Position numbers and translations under genes: made by a program. This document shows, piece by piece, positions 1 through 9,897 of a stretch of 64,000 nucleotides of DNA. Each line of letters opens with the position of its first letter. The stretch's first letter is position 1. This DNA comes from Corallium rubrum (Eukaryota; Cnidaria; Anthozoa; Scleralcyonacea; Coralliidae): contig OZ036005.1 in the NCBI GenBank assembly GCA_964035015.1, positions 5,459,188-5,523,187 on the forward strand, in the 5' to 3' direction. A model generated the notes under the pieces. That model did no database searches. It saw only the letters and a program-made list of their open reading frames with translations, and had not been told where the DNA came from.

Positions 1-143
1 AATTTTACTATATCCTCATTCGTCAGAGCGTTTGGGTAATCACCCCACAATCGGTTCATATATTTGTTTAGATTAAGAAAATGTTTCCGCCGAAGTTCGA
101 GGCCGTCTTCAACTTTTCTGGGTTTTCCTACGGACGAAAACAT
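1..143 (-). CDS. Possible partial first exon of an unidentified gene (weakly PX-domain-like)
   Basis: An open frame runs from an ATG at 143 to the window edge, giving 47 codons. An in-frame TGA lies about 24 nt upstream of the ATG. Codon content looks protein-like: charged and aromatic residues are mixed, with segments such as LELRRKHFLNLNKYMNRL and PNALTNEDIVKF. The pattern of a basic helix, then P..L, then an acidic ED and a final F resembles the C-terminal helix of phox-homology (PX) domains such as that of p40phox. That is only an impression from residue spacing. Nothing confirms the start codon, and the exon may instead begin with a splice acceptor. The rest of the gene lies outside the window. 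Confidence 0.25.
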   Translation of the reverse strand, partial: MFSSVGKPRKVEDGLELRRKHFLNLNKYMNRLWGDYPNALTNEDIVK

Positions 144-1230
144 TGCCGCATAACGTCTCGATCACCGCGGCTAGCTATATTTCAACTGAATGAACTATTC
201 TACAGTTTCTCAGCCTTTTGGATTTCTTTCTATAAGAAAGTATTAACGGTTGGCGCGTAGGGTTTAAGCCTAGGGGAGTCTTCGGCACGCAGAGCTAGGG
301 ACTAAGCGCCATATGTAATGTATCATTTCCTCCACGCCAAAGTATGTTTAGCAATAGCAAACGGCACAGTGAGTCTGTGTCCAACTTTACAGAAAACCAG
401 TAGTCTCTTTTTAGGTGGGTTTAGTTTTGGAATTAGGTATCCGGTGTCGATCCCGTAAAGTAAGTATTATGTTATAAGACGAAATCAACGATAAAGTTTA
501 ATGTATTATTAGTTGCTGGGAGTTTGTGCAAGGCTTCAACATGCAGTAGATCATTAATGGTCTATTGTGTTAAGGGATGAGAATTGGGGTGTAAGAATTG
601 GGGTGTAAGGTTTGGGGTGTAAGGATTGGGGGATATGAGCCCAATAATGGTCTCCTGGTAGTGTACAGAAGCATGGAAAGCTACAGAAAGGGTGGGGAGG
701 CGAATTTTCTCCCCATACCTTAATAGCGATGCGATATATATTGTTGCAGTGTGAAGTAGAATACTATTCACACTGCATAAATTAGAGCATCGCATATGAA
801 GGTCAACAAACTATGAATACATTGTCAGTGTGGTCAAGTACAGCGGTGTAGGCTACATAGCGTGCGATGCAGCCCAGTATTATATTGGAAGGTTTATTGT
901 GATTCCTGATAGTGATGCCGATTTATTGTGAAAATGACTTCCCACCCACCCACCCAATTCTGAACATTGCACTGCAGCTCTTGTCGTATCGCCGAATTTT
1001 CTCCCCATACCTTAATAGCGATGCGATATATATTGTTGCAGTGTGAAATAGAATACTATTTTTGCTTTGAGTGGATGAGTCATGAGTGTACTCGTTTTTT
1101 AACCAAGTTAGCCAACTGGCTAGCCTGAAGCCAGATTTTTAGTAGTGTTTTCACACACCCATTAACTTTCACGACTGGAGCCACGCCCATTTAATTTTAC
1201 GACCAGTGGTCACTTGATGAGTTTACGAAA
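144..1230. other. Gene-free stretch with a 68-bp direct duplication
   Basis: No coding signal was seen. A 68-bp segment at 701-768 recurs at 993-1060 with one difference, separated by 224 bp. At 581-630 four short units of the form GGGGTGTAAG recur in tandem. The rest is unremarkable AT-rich sequence. Confidence 0.6.
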
Positions 1231-1728
1231 CGATTACATGGAGCGGGCTAGCCCGGTAAGCCGGGATGATTTCAGGCCGAAATTCGCAATTATCAAGTAA
1301 ATAAGGGCAAAGTTACGTTAGTTTTACTTCAGCTTTACACTAATTAGTCTATTATTTATTTTGTAAGCCCATCGTTAATAAAAAGATTGTTAAAGTCTTA
1401 GCTAACCCAGGAAAGCGTCTTCACGAAGACTAATTAATTTATTAAATCTTCGCTTCGATCACGAAACACACAAACAACGTTGATGTTCTATTTCAGTTCC
1501 TTTCAGCACTATTTATTCACACAATCAAGCAAACGAACGCGTATCGAAGCGAGTTCAACAGTTTTTCAGCCCGGTTTGCCGGGATGAAAACGATTACATG
1601 GACATTTTCATCCCAGTTAACCGGGCTAGCCCGCTTGCCATGTAATCGAAATGTCAAAACAGCATCATGCGTTTTATATATAAAGCCGGCTAGCCCGGTT
1701 AACCGGGCCAGCCCGGTCCATGTAATCG
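1231..1728. mobile_element. Palindromic MITE with GATTACATGG ends
   Basis: The left end CGATTACATGG is followed by repeated AGCCCGGTAAGCCGGG-type modules. The right end mirrors it (GGTCCATGTAATCG). A second smaller hairpin with the same ends sits inside at about 1586-1651. The CCCGG-rich modules are shared with the element at 39133-39530. No coding capacity was seen, so it is a non-autonomous DNA element. Confidence 0.6.
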
Positions 1729-1781
1729 CCCCCTAAAATTTGAAAAACATCACTGAGTAAATCGACGTATGTTGACCCGGC

Positions 1782-2377
1782 GTATGGTTGTGTGGTACTA
1801 CACAATCACATGACAACTACAACCATAGTTTTGTAAATGGTTGTGTGGTACTAGTCACATGACAAATACGATCAGTTTTGTAAACGGTTGTGGTATTAGT
1901 CAAATGACAACCATAGTTTTGTATGGGTGTATGGGTGTGTGGTATTACGGTCACATGACAACCATGGTTTTATATATGGTTGTCATATTAGTCACATGAC
2001 AACCATAGTTTTATACAGTATATAGTTGTGGTATTAGTCACATGACAGTTTTATTATGGTTGTGTCGTATTACAGTCACATGACCACCATAGTTTTATAT
2101 ATGGTTGTGGTATTATTACAGTCACATGACAACCATAGGTTTGTATATCATTGCGGTATTAGTCACATGACAGTTCTATATATGGTTGAGTGGTATTACA
2201 GTCACATGACCACCATAGTTTTATACAGTATATGGTTGTGTGGTATTAGTCACATGACAGTTTTATATACGATTGAGTGGTATTAGTCACATGACAAGCA
2301 TAGTTTTGTACATGGTTGTGTGAGTGTAGTCACACGACAAAATAATACAACCATAGTTTTGTACATGGTTTTGTGAA
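1782..2377. repeat. Minisatellite, about 40-50 bp units
   Basis: The array is built from TATGGTTGTGTGGTATTAG, then TCACATGACAACCATAG, then a T-rich spacer. Unit length varies because parts are gained and lost. Roughly a dozen units are present. A related block occurs at 2664-2865. Confidence 0.8.
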
Positions 2378-2544
2378 ATTCATTAATAATTCATGAGTTT
2401 TGCAGCCAATCCAATTTCAGAAAATTTTAATTACGTCACATGTATACCCCTGTAAACCCCATACAAACCACTATGCTTGTAACTAATTAGCATCTCCATA
2501 TGATTATATCAAAGGGATTTTTACTATTTATTCATTTCACAAGT

Positions 2545-2645
2545 TGTTTACAACACTCGCATCCTTGTTGTATTGAATATACAATCACTCGCCTTCGGCT
2601 CGTGATTGTATAATTCAATACAACACGGCCGCTCGTGTTGTAAAC
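2545..2645. repeat. Inverted repeat ending in GTTTACAACACTCG
   Basis: Arms GTTTACAACACTCG and CGTGTTGTAAAC flank a central palindrome containing CTCGCCTTCGGCTCGTG. It is probably a small foldback element. Confidence 0.55.
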
Positions 2646-2663
2646 ATTACGTGTGGCATTATT

Positions 2664-2865
2664 GTAGTATATGGTTGTGATATTGTACAGTCACATGACA
2701 AACACAACCATCTGTTTTGTATATGGTTGACTTGTATGGTATTGTACAGTCACATGACAAGTACAACCAAGAATCATAATTTTGTGTATAGTTGTGTAGC
2801 ATTGTACAATCATGTAACAAGGGCAAACATATTATTCTATATGGTTGTCTCATTACGGTATTATG
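2664..2865. repeat. Second block of the TGGTTGTG/CACATGACAA minisatellite
   Basis: About four diverged units share the CACATGACAA and ATGGTTGT modules of the array at 1782-2377. It lies just downstream of the RPL34 polyadenylation region. Confidence 0.7.
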
Positions 2866-2952
2866 CCACAATAATAATAATAATTATTGTTATTAAGCAA
2901 TAACACTGGCAAAATAAGGCATGACACACAACACTGTTATAAATATTCAGGT

Positions 2953-2958
2953 TTTATT
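2953..2958 (-). promoter_or_regulatory. Polyadenylation signal AATAAA of RPL34
   Basis: AATAAA on the minus strand lies about 15 nt after the RPL34 stop codon, implying a very short 3' UTR as is usual for ribosomal-protein mRNAs. Confidence 0.55.
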
Positions 2959-2972
2959 ATTTTACGAAGAGT

Positions 2973-4020
2973 TTATTGTCCTTTTGCTTTCCCACTTTGG
3001 GCCTTTAGAACTCTGACAACAATCTTCTGTTCTTCAATAAGAAAAGCCCGAACAATTCTAGAAACCGAACACAATGTTAATTCAGTATGTCACAAGTCAA
3101 AATAAATCGAACGAGAGGGCAGTCAGAGACTGCATATTGCATATACCTCCACCAGCGGGTTATTAGAGAATGATGTTTAAAGTGCCACTAACCCCCCAAA
3201 AATTTTTTTTGCAAATCTAAAAGCCCTTATTGAGTGGATCAGTCCAGTGAATAAATTATTGGTATTGGACATTGCTTTGGTCTTCTGTAGACCACCAAAG
3301 TTGCAAAAATTGGCATATGCATGTCCCATGGCAGAGAAGGAAAGGGAATGGGTATATCCCTGGTGTGACGTCAGACAAGCCAAACAAGGAACTCATTTGA
3401 GCTCTATCTGCTGAATGAATAGAATTTTTACAATGAGTTAGTTGGGAAAATGAATTTTCAACCCAAAAAATTATATGTATTCACCAGGCAGAGCTCAAAG
3501 GAGTTCCTTGTTTGACTTGTCTGATGTAACACCAGGAATATACCCATTCCCTTTCCTACTCCGCCATGGGACATACAGATGCAACTTTGGTCATCTACAG
3601 AAGATCAGCGAAACGTCCAATACCAATAATTTATTAACTGGCCTAATCCACTCAATAAGGGCTCTTAGATTTGCAAGAAAATTTTTTGGGGGTTAGCGGC
3701 ACTTTAAAGAGCCATCCCGTTAACCACACTAGATCACAAGACCAACACATGTATGTATGAATAAAATGCTTGATTGCACTTGTATCAAAATTATGCAAAA
3801 ATATTTGCATAAAATAAAGATAATGGGGGCAATCACGCATTTCTTCTACACGGAAAATCTTGTGGTCACTTCATTGTGGTATTCATGGAAATCGGTGCAA
3901 TAGTTTTTGAGATATCCTGGCAACAGACAGACAGACAGACAGACAAACAAACAAACAAACAAACAAACAAACAAACAAACAAACAAACAAACAAACAAAC
4001 AAACAAACAAACAGGCAGAA

Positions 4021-4055
<35 letters not shown>

Positions 4056-7000
4056 GGTAAAACCATAACCTCCTGCTGGCGGTAATAACTGAATTGGTGA
4101 GTTTGTACTGTGATCAATGTTTTAATAGGTCACTAACGTAATTGGCTCACGTTGTCGGCTTAGTGCCCCTGAGCTGTTAGTTAAATTTGTATGTCATTAT
4201 CAGCTAAAGTAATTACAGAGGATTTCATATAACTTTTGCCGTTTGTGTTCCGAAGTTCGTTCGTTATTTCCGAAGTTGGCGACGAACTTCGCAAGTTCAT
4301 TACGTAATAGCCAATCAAGTTGCGAACTTCGAAACGAACTTGCGAACTTCGAAACGAACTTGCGAACTTGCTAAGTTCCGAAGTTCGCAGTTCACGGCAT
4401 CATTTCAAAGTTCGCCGTTGAACGTATAGAGTAAATATTCGAATAACAATGGATCTTAATACTTTCGGTAGACAAAACCTATAGTGCTGGATTCGGCAGA
4501 TTCAAGCGATCATTTCGATATAAAATTTATTTAAATTGAGCAAACAGAAAATATTTAAACATGTTTTGAAACACACGTCTCCCAATGTAAATACGACACC
4601 CACATGAAATAATTGTAAATCTAAATAATACGAGTAAATCAAGCTGATACTTCAGTAGTGTTTTCGCTAACGGCTTACTGCTTAGTCCAACAACTACAAA
4701 CCGCAAGTAATAAGTAGCGAATAACGCCAAAAATATGAATATTTATAAGTTTACCTGTTTGCATGTCCAGATATAATGTGGGTGTCGTATTACATTGGGA
4801 GACATATGTTTCAAAACATGTTTAAATATTTTCTGTTCGCCCGATTTAAATAAATTTTATATCGAAATGATCGCTTGAATCTGCCGAATCCAGCACTATA
4901 GGTTTTGTCTACCGAAAGTATTAAGATCCGTTGTTATTCGAATATTTACTCTTTACGTTCAACAGCGAACTTTGAAATGATGCCGTGAACTGTGAACTTC
5001 CGAACTTCGCAAGTTCGCAAGTTCGTTTCGAAGTTCGCAAGTTCGTTTGGAAGTTCGCAACTTGATTGGCTATTATGTAATGAACTTGCGAAGTTCGTCG
5101 CCAACTTCGGAAATAACGAACGAACTTCGGAACACAATCGGCAAAAGTTATATGAAATCCTCTGTAACATAAAAATCACATTATATTCGTCAAACAACAT
5201 ACAATGTTATGTTTTGCTAGTGTTTTGCTGCAAATTCAAGTGTCAGGAATTCCTGACAAATATCCGTAACCACCGATAAATCAGCCAATCAGATCATAAG
5301 TCATATTGGAATTTATCGGATCAGTAAATTTGATTTTTCCTGATCAGCTCAGCCTTACTGAAAAATGCAACAACATGTTCTATTTCCATAACAGCGGTGG
5401 TGTAGTGTGATCATTCTGATTAGGGGTAGCCTGTAAACAGACTGTCTTCAGGGGTGTGTGGCTTTGGGAGAAGAGAAGACAGTCTGTGGACAATCCATTC
5501 AAAAATAAATTTTCTAGTCCGTGTGGCGGACTAATGTTCTGATTGGCTTATAATGTCTCTGCTACTTCCGCTTCTATTATGATTGGCCAACGGTTTCTAA
5601 CTTTCACTTTCATGTGGTTGGGATCGTTTAATATTTTCGCTTGTGTTGCGACAAAATCGTTCAGTTAACTTTTAAATAATGAAGGTCATTTGCTGTGAAG
5701 CTGACTTGGCCGAGACGTTTTGCTCAACTTTCAAAGGGTTCAGTTTAGCAGAAAAATCCCCAGTGAAATCAACGTGAGCTTCTGGAACAGGCGGCCAATG
5801 AAAGAATTGGCAAATCAACTGCCTTGGATACTTAAATAGGATTAGAAGGAAATCACGAGGTTTCCTTTTATTGCAGAGCAATGGCAGTCAATTAAAGATA
5901 TAGTGAGTATTGTAAGTAGACATTTATTTCGCCAGTGTAGATACGTCGAAGGCGAGTCACCTTGCAGTTTGTTTACATGCCAGGTGTCAAGGGGCGGAAG
6001 GCTAATTATAGGGTTTGACGGCAGAGTTCTTTCTCCTCGTGTTTTCGCCTCGCCGCTTCGCGGCTCGGCTCTCCCCGAAAGAACGTCTGCTCGCAGGCTA
6101 GATTAGGGGGTGTACATGTACCTTTATTGCCTCCTCAGTCATCACATATCAACGAAGTCAATTTACTGACCAATTTCTCATGGGTGTTGCACCCCAAACA
6201 CACTACACCCCTGTACAACAGCAAGCAAGACCAAGGACGGTACCAACTTAAAATCAAGTGAAAGATTGTTTGATATTTACCTTTCCCTGACACACTTGGC
6301 ACAGCGAGAACCTCCATAGGCACGTGATACTGTCTTTTTTGGTTTAGATAATTGTTTAAGTTTCCTAGGACGAACAGCAGGAAGCTAAAAAGAAATGAAA
6401 ACCAAGACTTAAAATTATAGATCATGAAAAAGGTATGGGGAATACAGGTCAGGGCTTTCAAACTCAGAAAATTACGTGTGTGGTTAAGGTTACTGTAGAC
6501 CTTCGGGTTGCGTTTTAGCAAAAATATTGTAGCACCCTCCGTCCGTTTATTGCCTATACCAAAACCCACACATTATTCAAAAGCTGATATAACTGGCTAC
6601 AAGACTGCAGCAAAACATATGGTCATTTTATGAATGCAAACAAAAAATAGCACTTCTGTTTATTAAAGTTTTCATTCCAATTCGAAATGCTATAAGTGAA
6701 AAACTATTTACTATAATGCTCTGAAAATCAGTAGTATGCTAGATTCTTCTGCACCTTTTTTCAAATGCTGACCACGTGCCTCTGTAATTAGAGGTGAGCC
6801 AATCATCAGCAAAACATCGGCTAACGGCTAGTTTTTCTCACAATTGTCCGATTGTCTTTCACCATCGGATCGGCTGTCTCGTGACTCTCGTCCTCGTATT
6901 TCTGCTCTCTCGTCCTTGTTTATCATAGCCTGTATACAGCTGCAACCCTCCCGTCAAAATTGGGGAGCGAGTGTCTGTGGTACGGTGCCAATAATCACGT

Positions 7001-9256
7001 CAATAAATTGTTTTGTTGTGCTCAAAATACAAGAATTGGCTTGATGACTTCCTCTCGTTGCAAAACTTGAGATGAATAAAATGACAAAATGGGAGCACTG
7101 AGCATCAGGTTAACAAACATCGGTTTTGCCGATTAATCGGCCGATGGTAGGGAAATATCAGCTCTTAACAATTGGTATCGGCAATCAGCTTTTTTTAACA
7201 TCGGCTCACCTCTATCTGTAATCTTCGCTCTTTCAAAGAGCGATGATGTGTGATGCAAATTTTCACAGCCATTTTGCAGATGCATGCAAAATGGTGGCTA
7301 TTAGTGGTTTTCTCTGCATTTCCAATGTTTCTCCAACAAGGTATTTTGTTACAACGCTGAAGTTTCATTTGACAGAAGAGTTTAAGGCTAAATAGTGATA
7401 GTGATAACATTCACTCCAATCTCCTTAAAATTAAAACTTTGGGCACGCAGTTAATCATGCACACAGATTCATCTGGGCATGTGTGGGTGCACACACAATC
7501 GTGCACCCCCTGTTGAAAGCCCTGCAGAAAAATCTGCTCTGCTACTTTTGGTTTCTAATCTGTAACCAAGTGAGCAATTAATTAGCAGTGGCCATCAGTA
7601 TCACCCATGTATTTTTAATTTTGATTGTTGCTGCAAAAAACTTTTACCTTTATCAGGTATATTTGACACAAGTTTTTGCAAAACTTATTAAAACCCTGGA
7701 GAAGTATGACTTACCCCTTGTAACTTGTTTTTGCAATCTCCACATTTTGGCACACTGCCTTGTTTCTTGGTATAAAGATAAACAAGTTTACCACCTGAAA
7801 CATGAAGTAAATACAATTATTCGAAATCTATAATTTGGAAGCTGTGCATGTCAGCGACGGCGCAACCCCGTTAACGACAAGCTGTGAGTATTCTTTAATG
7901 TATGCATGCATACTGAAAAGCCGTGCCTTTAATAATTGTTTCTAGGTATCATAATTATCATCATATAACTGGTCTTTGATTGCTCTGTCATTTCCATCAA
8001 TTGAAGTCAAACTTAGATTGTTCATAGGGCGATAACAGTGCATATTAATATACTTCAATAACAGCTGTCGCCATCGGACGCTGAAATGTATTGAAATGCT
8101 GTCTAATAAGCCTTCATCGTTTTAATTTATTCCGTAAAGTTGATTGCTTTGATTAGTTCTTTCATATAAATGTCCCGTAGTTTCCTGATCCTATAGGTTA
8201 TACTGACTCGCAATGCTCGCAAGTATTTACCAATGTTTGTTTTCGCTAAAAGTGTGAGTACTCGTGTGTAACACGCGAGTACTCGCTACTCAATGTTACC
8301 TTACTTGCGAGCGGTACTGTATTTTGGCAATTGTGCATGGTGATCACATTGATCATGGTTTCCGTATAATCGCTGCGATCGCTGAGGTTTTTTTGAGCAT
8401 CATAGAAATCACATGGAAACTAGGCTTATGCTTTTACCAAATATTTCAATGAAATATTACCATACACTCACCTACACGCAAAACTACGTGTAGTTATATA
8501 TTGATCATACACAAAGTTTTGTGTAGTTATTTATATACATGAAGCTTTGCGTGTAGTTATTATACATAAAGCTTTGCGTGTAGTTATACACAAAGCTTTG
8601 CATGTACAGGTAGTTATTATACACAAAGCTTTGCATGTAATTATTATACACAAAGCTTTGTGTGTAGTGCGTGTATGTATGTTGCGTGTACAGGCAGACT
8701 ACATGCATTTCAGTACAGGAAGGTGTTACAAAACGTTTGAGTGCCACTGTACATAAGCTGCACTGTTAAACAGTACGAAGGGCCACAGAAATGTTATCCA
8801 GTTTTGGGGATTTTGGGATAAACCATATTCCATCACGATGGAATACTCTTCTTTCGATTTTTATATCTCAATAAAAGAGCTGGACCCAAATGTTGATAAC
8901 AGGAGTTTTGAGATATATTTGAGTGAACTCTAAGTATGTTGAACTGTGAAGAAAGGAGATTTTATTTACAGTTGTCAACTAGTAACGACTAGCGAGTCAT
9001 TCAGTAGCTGACAACTAAAATCTCAGAAATTATAGAATATTATTTTTCTAAAAGACAATTTAATACATACCAGGAGTTTTTGAACTAACAAAATCAAAAA
9101 GAGAAAACAAGGAATTAGTATAATGATAAAAACATCAAAATTCAGTAAAATACAAGTGCTTTTTCAATGGATTATATGTATTATGCCTTACATTCGTCTA
9201 CTGTTCGATTTCGTGTTGTACGACAAACGTCGTCTTAAAGTAAGCCGTTGCGCCAT
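2973..9256 (-). CDS. RPL34: Ribosomal protein eL34 (large subunit), spliced, 115 aa
   Basis: Structural protein of the 60S ribosomal subunit. Coding exons in transcript order: 9256-9192, 9084-9071 (14 nt), 7794-7715, 6384-6281 and 3057-2973. The parts are phase-consistent and total 348 nt including TAA. All introns are GT-AG. The start [15 protein letters not shown], the middle [16 protein letters not shown] and the end [17 protein letters not shown] match animal eL34. Cysteines C44, C47, C81 and C84 form the family's zinc ribbon. Length is close to the human protein (117 aa). The ATG is the first codon of its exon, so the 5' UTR comes from an upstream exon (see 9391-9416). A possible AATAAA lies at 2958-2953 just after the stop. 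The introns hold several MITEs and a minisatellite. NAF1 is divergent, with its start codon about 640 bp away. Identity is certain; exon edges are read by eye. Confidence 0.93.
3177..3707. mobile_element. TTAA-bounded palindromic MITE, family A, copy 1
   Basis: The element opens TTAA then AGTGCCACTAACCCC and closes with the mirror image GGGGTTAGCGGCACT then TTAA. The whole 531 bp folds into two arms of about 250 bp. TTAA at both ends is the piggyBac-type target duplication. It lies in the last intron of RPL34. Small open frames inside are by-products of the palindrome. Other copies are at 20906-21434 and 32804-33332. Confidence 0.85.
3886..4080. repeat. (ACAG)n/(AAAC)n array with conserved flanks
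   Basis: Pure ACAG and AAAC tetranucleotide runs at about 3925-4052 are preceded by GAAATCGGTGCAATAG and TTTTTGAGATATCC, and followed by AAGGGTAAAACCATAACCTC. Diverged versions of both flanks surround the CTGT arrays at 41940-42485 in the opposite orientation, so the microsatellite is internal to a dispersed repeat. Confidence 0.7.
4213..5167. mobile_element. Large palindromic MITE rich in GAAGTTCG
   Basis: Ends TTACAGAGGATTTCATATAA and its mirror at 5148-5167 bound arms of over 350 bp. The inner arm is packed with GCGAACTTCG / GAAGTTCGCAAGTTCG motifs. I could not define a convincing target duplication. It lies in the last intron of RPL34. A smaller element with the same AAGTTCG theme is at 34379-34613. 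Confidence 0.75.
5168..6280. other. RPL34 last-intron remainder
   Basis: No coding exon was recognised. Open frames near 5672-5881 and 5903-6106 do not match eL34 and lack supporting splice sites. The sequence is mixed unique and low-copy repeat. Confidence 0.5.
6789..7214. mobile_element. hAT-type MITE, copy 1, with perfect 8-bp target duplication
   Basis: Terminal repeats TAGAGGTGAGCC and GGCTCACCTCTA bound 426 bp. The flanking octamer TCTGTAAT is identical on both sides (6781-6788 and 7215-7222), as hAT transposases produce. The interior has GCCGAT-rich subterminal repeats. It lies between RPL34 coding exons and is related to 16943-17390 in opposite orientation. Confidence 0.88.
8463..8695. 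repeat. Minisatellite with ACACAAAGCTTTGCGTGTAG units
   Basis: About seven units of 25-35 bp alternate ACACAAAGCTTTG, CGTGTAG and TTATTAT. Each unit is itself palindromic around AAGCTTT. It lies in an RPL34 intron. Confidence 0.75.
9071..9084 (-). CDS. RPL34: 14-nt micro-exon of RPL34
   Basis: Acceptor TTTTGTTAG precedes the exon TTCAAAAACTCCTG, and donor GTATGT follows. It joins phase 2 of the start exon to phase 1 of the next, encoding I-S-K-T-P-G. Without it the flanking exons do not join in frame and the conserved [11 protein letters not shown] block of eL34 is broken. Confidence 0.85.
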
Positions 9257-9390
9257 CTGTTAGGAAAAAAACAATTATACGTATTTAACGGGAGTATATA
9301 AATTTCAAATATATTCCTTAAATGGTGGGAGATAACATGAAAAAACTACAGGATGGAGAAGGATTCTATTCTTCAAAAATTCTCATTTAC

Positions 9391-9416
9391 CTTTTTTTGC
9401 CAATATGGCCGAAGAG
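9391..9416 (-). other. Probable non-coding first exon of RPL34 with 5'-TOP start
   Basis: CTCTTCGGCC at 9416-9407 looks like the oligopyrimidine start of a ribosomal-protein mRNA. The exon ends with an A-rich run and a donor GTAAAT at 9390. The start codon exon at 9256 begins directly after an acceptor, so such a 5' exon is required. The exact transcription start is inferred. Confidence 0.5.
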
Positions 9417-9897
9417 AACGAGCTGAGGGCTCGCAAACGCTTATGGATGATCGTGTCAATTTTGCTTAGGGGGAGGGCTTGAGTAGAAGAAATACACTGG
9501 TTTGTGTTAAATTTTTTTAAGAAATACTTCCCCTAGTAAGGAAAGAATATTTTTTATGAAGCTCTGAACGATTTTTGTTTAGTTTTATAATAAGATTTTT
9601 GTCCGAAGTTTCAATTCAGCTATTTCTGCGTCTTTTGGCATGATTCTTGCCACTGTCCCCACCCCTGTAAGGTAATGAGGTTTCCTCGTGGTGCAAATTG
9701 CAAAACACAAGTAACAGAAGGATTTCTTTCAAGAAATTGAAGAATATACTCTCATTTTATGGACTTATTGCCCAAGTATAGCCTGTAGCTGAAAAGAAGT
9801 GTTTTTGTGTGCAACTTTAAGTATTTTGAGTGGCCTTGAAAGTGGCCTTATCTAATAAATTTATGAATTGAAGAGACTAATAATCTTCCCTAACAAA
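9417..9897. promoter_or_regulatory. Candidate bidirectional promoter between RPL34 and NAF1
   Basis: About 480 bp separate the inferred RPL34 cap site from the NAF1 ATG. No TATA box was recognised for either gene. Shared control is inferred from head-to-head layout and the related roles of the two products. Confidence 0.45.

Noticed and set aside
2887-3105. Plus-strand 72-codon frame
   Set aside because: The opposite strand of this segment is the last RPL34 exon; the plus frame is its shadow.
5672-5881. Possible last exon of RPL34 ending QQMTFII
   Set aside because: It does not match eL34. The true last exon with [11 protein letters not shown] is at 2973-3057 and joins in phase.
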